A stretch of 26,455 bases of DNA from Pseudovirgaria hyperparasitica. Taxonomy: Eukaryota > Ascomycota > Dothideomycetes > Acrospermales > Acrospermaceae. Positions 19,077-26,455 of the stretch are shown here, one piece after another (position 1 is the stretch's first letter; every line of letters starts with the position of its first letter). Under the pieces are notes generated by a model. That model worked only from the letters and a program-made list of their open reading frames with translations. It ran no database searches and had not been told where the DNA came from. The stretch spans positions 1 to 26,455 of the forward strand of contig NW_022985595.1 in the NCBI RefSeq assembly GCF_010093815.1, in the 5' to 3' direction. A program made the translations under genes and the position numbers.

Positions 19077-19152
19077 CCCGTCCCATGCACTTCGGAGTTG
19101 TAACCTCCGAAGTGCTCCCGACTTGAACTGTACATATGCACTTCAACGGTAC
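19077..19152 (+). repeat. Left TIR of the pogo/Fot element
   Basis: It begins CCCGTCCCATGCACTTCGG. An internal hairpin (11-bp arms GCACTTCGGAG/CTCCGAAGTGC at 19087-19097 and 19105-19115, 7-nt loop) is preserved in the partner TIR. The few differences from the right TIR are mostly C/T or G/A. Confidence 0.95.
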
Positions 19153-19153
19153 T

Positions 19154-20760
19154 ATGCCTAAAGTCCCTTATACGTACTAAAATGAGGAGGAGAAGGTCTA
19201 ATCTGCCATTCGTGACTTTCAGAACGCGAAATTTGGATCATTAGCGGCCTCGGCGCGTCATCATCGCGCCATATACCGTCGTATCTTACATCGCAATCGC
19301 GGTATACCACCGAAAACCGCGCAAACCAAGACTTCTAATGGGCTCAATCCACAGCAGGAGCTTACCCTTAAGGAGTATATACACCGCTGCGACGAGATTG
19401 GTGTATCTGCCTTAATTAGGCAGATTCGGAGTGCTGCAGAGAGCATTCTTATACGTGATGCCAAGCCTGGTTCTGACTATATACCACGGCCAATTGGACG
19501 TGACTGGGTTACGCGCTGGCTAGCACGTAATCCTAAGTGTAAAATGGTAAAGCAGAAGGCACGAGAGTCTATACGTATTACAGCAGAGGACGTGGTAGAG
19601 ATGAAGGGCTTCTTTATGAAGTTCAAGCAGTTCTATACGTCCTATGGTATACAGGACCATGACGTATATAATATGGATGAGACTGGCTTCCGAATCGGTG
19701 TTAGAGGTTCACAGAAGGTGATTACTATGAAGAAGTACCCAGTCGCCCTCGGTACTGAAACAAATCGCGACTATATGACGTCTATCGAATGCATTTCAGC
19801 AGATGGATATGTGCTGCCCCCTTTACTTATTATGAAGGGGGTTGTAGTACAGGAGAAATGGATAAGCAGAGAGATAGGCCTACCAGGTGACTATGAAGTA
19901 TCCTGCTCGGAATCTAGCTATATGAACGACCAGCTAGCCCTATCGTGGATTTAACACTTCGATAAACACACAAAGTCTCGTACACTTGTCACCTATCGAC
20001 TCATCATATTAGATGGAGCAGTATCCGATTTAACCATCGAACTCATAGAGTATTGCGACAAGAATCAAATACTCCTCTTTGGACTACCTCTTAATAGTAG
20101 TCACGCGCTACAGCCACTTGATGTCAACTGTGTTCAGACGTATAAACAACATCATATAATGGGTGTTGAGATGGCTGTACGCGAAGGCCGCTTAGACTTT
20201 AATAAGGTTGAATTTCTCCATGGAATCCACTCATGGAGAGTCGCCACATTCAAGCCAGGTACGATTAGGAACGCCTTCAAGAAGACTAGGTTGATTCCTT
20301 TCAATCCTAATGTTGTATTAGATCAGATACGTGCTAAAATAGACGTCAAGGCACCTATATCTCATCGCCAGTTACTCCAGAAAATGGATGAACTACAGCA
20401 GGAGGGCAAGTTTACTGAAGCCAATCATAAACTATGGAGTAAACTATACAAATCAACACACGCACTCTCTATTAAGTATGAACTCTGTCGCAATGAACTA
20501 CGCGATAATCAACAAGCAGCCGTCAATCGTGCTAGACGTAACCCTCCTACAAAAGGGTGGGTATTGGCAAATATGGTCCCTTTAACGTGAGAGACTCTAG
20601 GGTTACTATTACAAAGAAGCGTGCGAGTACTATTAAGAGAGATGCACAGAGGGCGGCTAGGGAGGCTCAAAAACAGGCCACAGAAGTGCCTACTGCTGAG
20701 GAATGTGACTAGAACACGAGTACTCAATTCCCAGATGACTGCGAAGAAGTTGACGAGTAA
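19154..20760 (+). pseudogene. pogo/Fot DDE_1 transposase, inactivated
   Basis: From ATG 19154 a single frame encodes, in order, an N-terminal helix-turn-helix part, a CENP-B/Tc5-like DNA-binding segment (GRDWVTRWLARNPK) and the DDE catalytic core. The catalytic Asp codons are at 19676 (NMDETGF), 20012 (LILDGAVSD, where DGHGSH is usual) and 20120 (ALQPLDV), with 36 residues between the last two. Stops break it at 19178, 19199, 19952 and, after a shift near 20545 into the frame ending at 20760, at 20710. All four are TAA or TAG that one C-to-T change from CAA/CAG would create, as RIP does. The C-terminus is basic then acidic. It cannot make active transposase. Confidence 0.9.
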
Positions 20761-20815
20761 TAAATATATGGTATTAGCTATATAGACGTCGCTATCTTCA
20801 TTTTACAGATACATG

Positions 20816-20891
20816 GTACCGTTGAAGTGTATACGTACAGTTCAAGTCGGGAGCACTTCGGAGGTTACAACTCCGAAGTGCGTGGGACGGG
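20816..20891 (-). repeat. Right TIR of the pogo/Fot element
   Basis: Inverted partner of 19077-19152, with the same hairpin at 20853-20881. Confidence 0.95.
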
Positions 20892-20893
20892 TA

Positions 20894-20989
20894 CGGCCTT
20901 AGTAGCTAGAACCTACTTCTTAGAATAGGTAGCCTAGATACTAGGAGCCTCTTATTACCTAAGAACTATTAGTAGCTAACATAAGTAGT
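20894..20989. other. AT-rich linker between pogo element and right arm
   Basis: About 96 bp rich in TAG/CTA motifs (TTAGTAGCTA occurs twice, near 20899 and 20968). It has no ORF and nothing similar at the left arm's inner edge. It is probably a remnant of another repeat. Confidence 0.4.
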
Positions 20990-20991
20990 TA

Positions 20992-21536
20992 ACGTCTCTC
21001 CCTATGTCGCGAGAAACCCTGCGTGCCGAGATGCCTTCAACACTTTCAATCACAACAAATTGTTCTGGGGTCTGAGAACTTTCAATCTCTCGGGATATGG
21101 ACTCCATATCTTGTACTGCACTTCCACTCAATCTTGAGCGTTCCGATTGTCTGTGTGGCTTGATATATAAAAATACAATAAACCGCTTGATTCAAGTGCT
21201 GCACCATTCGATCGATTTATCACGCTTTAAGCTCTGCACTCCGTTTAAAAATATACCATGTCGTAGCTGAATAGATGGAGGCCGTATCCCGAGGTTTTTA
21301 AGCAGACAATAGCGTCTTGTGTCGAGATACAGCAGCTTTTGGACTCAGTGTCCAGCAGCGCCAAGAACTCGTCGACAATGGCCATGTATCAAAAGCCAGA
21401 AGAGTGCTAGATGTGGCTGAAGTCTGGTTGACCAAGACGTGCTAGCTATAGCTTAAGCATCTTTTAAAACCCGAGCGCCTCACAAGGCCTGACTTGACCC
21501 TAGCGGCCCCTACCCCAAAGATCTGTACCGCCCCAC
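20992..21536 (+). repeat. Inner terminal inverted repeat of copy B
   Basis: Mirror image of 4623-5167. It is read outward from the TA at 20990-20991 and differs from its partner at one base (20997) that I could find. Confidence 0.85.
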
Positions 21537-21922
21537 TACGGAGCACCAGCGGTCGCTTGTCCTTATCTAGGGAACACAAGAAAGCGGCCATATCGACCCC
21601 GTACAAGCTTAACCTGTCTAGGGACACTCGAAGTCAGTGGTCCACAGTACACACCACCATGTGCTATTTGCACGTGAGGGGATATTTGCAGCTTTATGCG
21701 ATACACAGCTCGCAATCTATGGCCTTAGCCCATCGCCTGTCTGCCAGGAGTCCTTCCCTGCGTGGCGAGAAACCCAATGTGGCAAGAAGCCCTTGACGTG
21801 TTTACACATAACCAAATTGATCCACAGTAAAGCTCGAGCGAAGCTTAATTCTTAGAATCGAATGAATATTCCTTATGATTAATTTTATGTCTATTTAATT
21901 CCATGTGACTTGATTTTAGTTT

Positions 21923-24891
21923 CTATATGGACTTGTCAGCCTTAGCGGTCAGATTGCAGAACCACACCTTTCCGGATCCAGTACCAATGCCAACCCTGTT
22001 TCCATGCACTAATGAACACCATCTTCGATACTCTGATGGGACCCAAAGAACATTTTTCCCACTGCAAGTGATCCATATTCCTCCTGGTTCAACACCTATA
22101 TCGCAGAAATCAGGGTGTTGGGGATCTGTAATAGTAATTGGTTGGGAATTTGGTGGAGAGATGATAGCAATCTTGCCAATATCAGTATACAGATGCGAGC
22201 CGGTAGAGTCGAATGAGAGGTTCTGAATGCATGTTCCGACGGTGAGCGTCTGCACACACGCTCCGCTGCTCGCATCCCAGATCTTGACCGTGTTGTCGAA
22301 TGACGCTGATGCCAGCCGCGTCGAGTCGTGCGAGAACACCACGGACTTGACATAACCGCTATGGCCCTCGAGCGTCTGCATACACGCGCTCCAGCTACTG
22401 CTTATTACTGGCTTAACGGTGATCCAGTCGGGCTCTTCATGCTGGAACTGCCTCCGGACTTTGCTATTTAATGGACTGAACAGTAATGCAGAAACATAAG
22501 CCTGGAGTGGGCTGGTTTCAATTGCACTTTTGTGATACAGAAAGAATCGGTGTGCATCATATAGGAACTCGGTAAATGATGTTGGCTCATGCTTGTTCTG
22601 GTTCTGTTAGCGTGATATGTCTTAATGATTGTTTCCAAATTCGGTACCTGTATTAGAAGATGCAAATTAGTCATCGAGACCACACCTTTTGGTATGCTTG
22701 CACACAAGCTCAGAGCCTCCAGCCAGTATAAGAACTTGCTTCGGAAGAAGATATCAACAATGCCACCATGTTGAAGAGCCTCATGACTCATAGAAGAAAG
22801 CAGGTTCGAGTCACGCAGATGGTCAATCCAGTAAACGCAGGAGTAGCGTGCAGCTGCTAGTGGATCAGGATCTGGTTGTTGAGCCTCCCCAACTAGACAC
22901 CCGAACGCTTTCAGTTTATATATATCGCGACGAAGAGTCCTAGACAGGATCTCAAGTGACCTTGTAAAGACGCCGTGGTGAGCGACTCCTGTGCCAGAAG
23001 GGAATACCTTATTAGCGGCCTTGGCGAGGAGAAAATCCTTGGCGGACTGATGCACAAAGTAGATGGTACGGTCTCGTAGCGTGAGAAACGAGCCACAGAG
23101 GCTGACAAGCTCGCTTAACGACTCTGCATCTTCGACGAGGCCATCCAGCGGCTCCCTAAGAGCCCCGAGCTCGGCTAGTTTAAGCGGACGATACGCCAGT
23201 GAAGACACTCCTAGAATCTGCTTGCAAACTTCAGCGTCGTCGGATTCACTGACCTGCCGCATCATTCGCTCGTATAGAGAATCAAGTCCGGCCGGAATAG
23301 ATTCAAGCTTCCTCCGCACATGTCGTTTCGATGTTCCTGCGAGGTCTAGGCACACTAGCGCTACCCAGAGGAAGGTGTCGTTTGCATTTAACTCCAGGTG
23401 TGCTAGCACAGCCTGCCGAGTTCGATCGTCATATCGTTTCTGCCCGGTGAGCTGATCTACTTTGTACCCAATGAACGCCCGCACGGCCGTTGACACTGAA
23501 TCAGCGTTGAGCTCAAGACTAAGCCGAGCTTTACGCCCTGCCTGCTCCAGTCGCTCCTCTATAAGAAACCGGTTGCGGCTAGATATAATCCACTTGGCTT
23601 TGGAATGCGCAGATGAACTTTTCACAAGAAAATCCAAGAGTTTTGGGAGATTGGTCGCGCACTCATCCAGTGCATCAACAACTAGAAATGTCGGCTCCAG
23701 ATCGGGACTCTGTAGGATGTCTGTGAAGATCTCTGTCAGGGCAATCCAAGCATTTGCATCCTCGAACACGGTCTTTCCACCTTGATCATGATGCTTGCGT
23801 ACGTGAGAGATAAGCGACGGCTGCTGTATCACAAGTAAGTATAGAAGCCCTCGGAGTGCGGCTACGGCGTTGTTGATGCGCGAGTCGGTTGCTTGGAAGA
23901 AGAAGTAGCTTATGTTGACGGTGTAAGCTGCGGGTTTTTCAAGCTCGTTGATAATGCCACATAGTAGCATTGTCTTTCCCTTGCCAGGGTCACCCTTTAT
24001 CCATAGTAGTGGACTCTGCAGATCGCTATGCCAGCGCCGGAAAGTCTCGTTGGAGAGGATCCAGCGATAAGCATCTTCGAGTAGTCCGCCCTTTGTATCC
24101 TGAATGCGTTTCTTGTCGTCGCGCGGATTCGTGCCACGGAGGTCTGAAATACACTGTGCTAGCTGACTGATTGCACGCTTGAGACGCTCAAATGCTCCCA
24201 CAGCGCCTTCGCCGTAAAGAGGCGCTAGGTTAACATCAAAAATTCCTTGCAGCGAGTATGCCCCGTCTTCTTCTCGTGTCGTCTCGCGATCTCCTTTCCA
24301 GCGGAACCGATCCTCGACGGTAAACTCAGAAAGAGGAACACCTTCGAGCGCCGCACTTGGGATGCCTGTAGCTCTGCGAATCTGTTCCTTGAGCGTCTCC
24401 TTGTCGCCTAGCTTGTGTTCTTCTTCTGAGAAGAACTCTACTTTGCTGGGCGCAAGAAGTTCTTGCAGTGTCCAGCCACGGGTGAACCACCGGCTTTTAC
24501 GGAAGGCTGTCTCCCATGAGATCACATCTTGATCTCTCTTTGGCTTCACCGATACGTCTGACAAGTGGACGTAGCATCGAGCTGCATTGCGATACCAGCG
24601 GAACATAGACTGGATGGCCTGAGACTCTTCCGCTTTGTCCGACTTGTTGATGCAGCAGGTGTCGATCCAGAAGTGCCGCAATCCATCCGCAACAGCCTGC
24701 CGCTCGCAAAATCGTATCTTGCCATAGCCATGCTTTTGCTGCACCCGGCCCGTCTGTAGATCGTCAAAGCTGACCTCTTGACTATTATCTTCATGCCATG
24801 TATGTGAAAGTATCGCGTATGGAGGCAAGGGTTCGTTCGTAAAGGTCTGGACGATGAGGTTGCCGTGTGGATTGTGCGTTAGCAGGTGCAT
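21923..24891 (-). CDS. HET-NACHT-WD40 (HNWD-type) NLR protein, copy B
   Basis: Inverted duplicate of the gene at 1268-4236. Exons are 24891-22648 and 22603-21923 with the same 44-nt intron. Both ORF translations are identical to copy A, so HET motifs, Walker A/B, the single WD repeat and the tail are all conserved. The two copies point toward each other across the spacer. Identical upstream sequence (about 1.2 kb, including the outer TIR) suggests both would be expressed alike. Because the copies match, one of them could be silent without consequence. The sequence does not tell. Confidence 0.93.
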
Positions 24892-25226
24892 TGTAAGGGG
24901 CACACTAAGTTCGGCGGGTTCGTTGGACTAGGCGCACGTTCGCTGGGTCTTGTAGTCTCGGGGTAAATTAGTGTTCTTGCATGGATGTAACCATCGTGTA
25001 TTACAAGCAGAGTGAAACGAATGCTGGGATTATGTTTCGATGAAGTAGCGTCCGCTGCATCAAGTGCACAAGGCTGCAGTTGCGTCGATCACGTGGATTT
25101 ACATGACGGCTTTGCTGTCGTTTGTCGACGCGCAGGGACAGCGTAGCCCATTGGCCTAGATGACAGGGCTATGCGGGCCTTCGAGGTGTCGCAAGCGAGT
25201 CACCCTTTAGCCAAGCTAGTAGACAA

Positions 25227-25768
25227 GGAAGGACGGTGCAAATTTATGGGGCAGGGCTCGCTAGAGTAAAGTCAGGCCTCATCAGGCGCTCGGGTTTTAC
25301 GGGCTACTGAAGGTACAGACGTTTTGGGCAAGCAAGACTTCAGCCACATCTAGCACTCTTTCGGCTTTTAGTACATGACCAGTGCTGACGATTTCTTGGC
25401 GCTGCTCGATGCTAAGTCTAAAAGCTGCTGTATCACGACACAAGACGCTGTTGTCTGCTTAAAAAGCTCGGGATATGGCCTTTATCTATTTGGCTACGAC
25501 ATGGTAGATTTTCCAACGAAGTGCAAAGCTTGAAGCATGATAAATCGGTCGACGGGTGCAAGACTTTAATCAAGCGGTTTGCTGTATTTTTAGATATCAA
25601 GCCACGTAGATAATCACAACGCTCAAGATTAAGTAGAAATGTAGTATAGGGTGTGAAGCCTCTATCCCGAGAGCTTGCAAGGTCCCATACCACAGGACAA
25701 TTTGTTATGATTGAAAGTATTGAAGGCATCTCGGCCCACAGGGTTTCTCGCGACGTAGGGAGGGACGT
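25227..25768 (-). repeat. Outer terminal inverted repeat of copy B
   Basis: Mirror image of 391-932. It ends next to the TA at 25769-25770. I saw no difference from the left copy. Confidence 0.85.
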
Positions 25769-25970
25769 TAGCTAGTATTGGATTGTCGGAGACTAGCTGA
25801 AAGTCAACGCCCTTAGGAGGGCGCAGGGAGTTTATGCAAAAATGATTTTTGGCACCACGCATAATCCTGTAGACTTTTCAAGCAAGGAGGAGGTGAGTAC
25901 GATTACTTGGCACACTGCGACGTAGAGTCAGACGATAGAACCGCTGGAAAAGGCGGATGAGTCGAGGACG

Positions 25971-25978
25971 TATATAAA
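25971..25978 (+). promoter_or_regulatory. TATA-like box in the outer flank
   Basis: TATATAAA lies 220 bp before ATG 26198 and is also present, inverted, at 181-188 in the left flank. The distance is long for a direct TATA-to-ATG spacing but allows a 5' UTR, perhaps with an intron (GTAAGC at 26109). Confidence 0.35.
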
Positions 25979-26197
25979 TGAAGCACAAAGAACACATGAT
26001 GAGAATCACGATACCAAGCTCTTTCTAATATCTAGACTTATCTAGGCGGGACTGTCTACCAGTAGCTCTACAAACCATGCTGCCAGAATCAGAGGTGACA
26101 GACATGGTAAGCTAAAGATTGTGAAGAACGCTATGGAACTGATAACAGTGCAGCTCCACAATGCATTCATTCGTATCAATCGCGATATTCAAGAGAG

Positions 26198-26455
26198 ATG
26201 TCTTCCGGTTCGTACAACTTTGCAACACTTTACAGCCAACTTCGCGATGCCACGGGTGAACTAGCTGCGCTGGCCAGGAACAATGAGAGTTTGCTTATGG
26301 AGATAGAAACCCTCCATCTTACGATCGACCTGGACTATCTTGCACAGGCTTCTGAGACCCAATCGTCGCCTACATCAACTACGGGGTTGCAGGGGGTGGG
26401 ACCTGACCTCACTTTTGAAGCTCTCCTCATATCCGATAGTGTCTGCCCATGCCGT
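26198..26455 (+). CDS. Hypothetical protein, 3' end outside the window
   Basis: The frame is open from ATG 26198 to the last base (86 codons, no stop). It starts MSSGSYNFATLYSQLRDATG, and residues 9-50 have the leucine spacing and charge of an amphipathic helix or coiled coil (LRDATGELAALARNNESLL). I recognise no domain. Its 5' flank is part of the duplicated arm, so a second copy or stub may lie just left of position 1 in opposite orientation. An overlapping frame from 26125 closes early. Confidence 0.5.
   Translation, partial: MSSGSYNFATLYSQLRDATGELAALARNNESLLMEIETLHLTIDLDYLAQASETQSSPTSTTGLQGVGPDLTFEALLISDSVCPCR

Larger units (their letters stand above)
19077..20891 (+). mobile_element. 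pogo/Fot-type DNA transposon, complete but dead
   Basis: The element is 1815 bp, the usual size of Fot1-like elements. TIRs of 76 bp lie at both ends, and TA flanks it (19075-19076 and 20892-20893) as the expected target duplication. Inside is one decayed DDE_1 transposase gene. It inserted close to the right arm's inner limit. Confidence 0.93.
20992..25768 (-). mobile_element. TIR-bounded unit carrying a HET-NACHT-WD40 gene, copy B
   Basis: This is the inverted copy of the unit at 391-5167, with the same 4777 bp length, TIRs, cargo gene and flanking TA (20990-20991 and 25769-25770). The only difference from copy A that I noticed is at 20997, near the inner end. Its inner end stands about 100 bp from the pogo/Fot element that ends at 20891. 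Confidence 0.6.
20990..26158 (-). repeat. Right arm of a 5.17-kb inverted repeat
   Basis: This is the inverted copy of 1-5169. Its inner limit is the TA at 20990-20991. On the outer side homology runs to the last comparable base, 26158, because the partner of 26159 would lie before the window. The three mismatches in the outer 390 bp, against one in the remaining 4.8 kb that I sampled, suggest the unit itself is more homogeneous than its flank. An assembly artefact cannot be excluded from sequence alone. Confidence 0.97.

Noticed and set aside
1-26158. The whole hairpin as one 26-kb TIR transposon
   Set aside because: No encompassing transposase is seen, inner limits match smaller units, and the outer ends are not visible. 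Kept only as a possibility in the findings.

Overview
The window looks like repeat-rich accessory DNA of a filamentous ascomycete, Pezizomycotina and probably a dothideomycete. The signs are a HET-NACHT-WD40 gene, a Zn2Cys6-type transcription factor remnant, an F-box/ankyrin gene, introns of 44-77 nt, a pogo/Fot-type element and a Ty3/gypsy fragment. The element genes in the middle carry stop codons of the kind left by repeat-induced point mutation (RIP). I saw no rRNA, tRNA, CRISPR array or telomere repeat.

The layout is a giant hairpin. Positions 1-5169 and 20990-26158 are inverted copies of each other (position x pairs with 26159-x). I found only four mismatches by eye. Between them is a 15.8 kb spacer. 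Each arm carries a 4777-bp unit (391-5167 and 20992-25768) with diverged terminal inverted repeats of about 540 bp, ends of the form ACGTCCCTCCC, and TA on both sides. The cargo of each unit is one intact HET-NACHT-WD40 gene of 974 codons in two exons. This is a fungal NLR-type allorecognition/cell-death receptor, here with only one canonical WD repeat. The inner limits of the duplication fall exactly on the unit ends. On the outer side homology continues at least 388 bp beyond the unit, to the window edge on the left and to 26158 on the right.

The spacer holds, in order: an intact dynamin-like GTPase gene (minus strand, three exons); about 3 kb with only weak small ORFs and a relic resembling the start of a STAND/NB-ARC domain; the 5' stub of an unknown gene cut at a 31-bp palindrome; a Ty3/gypsy gag-PR-RT fragment (minus); an intact F-box/ankyrin/Cys-rich gene whose ATG lies at the retroelement edge; a transcription-factor pseudogene lacking its DNA-binding end; a truncated RIM2-like mitochondrial carrier (minus) that needs splicing to be seen; a 15-bp minisatellite; and a complete but dead 1.8 kb pogo/Fot element with hairpin-bearing TIRs.

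I read the locus as a duplicated NLR-type allorecognition gene carried by, or captured in, a TIR element, around a spacer of older decayed repeats and gene fragments. The arms are intact while the spacer elements are decayed, so the duplication is recent or has been homogenised. Dynamin-like and F-box/ankyrin genes near NLR genes are suggestive company, but nothing in the sequence shows that they act together.
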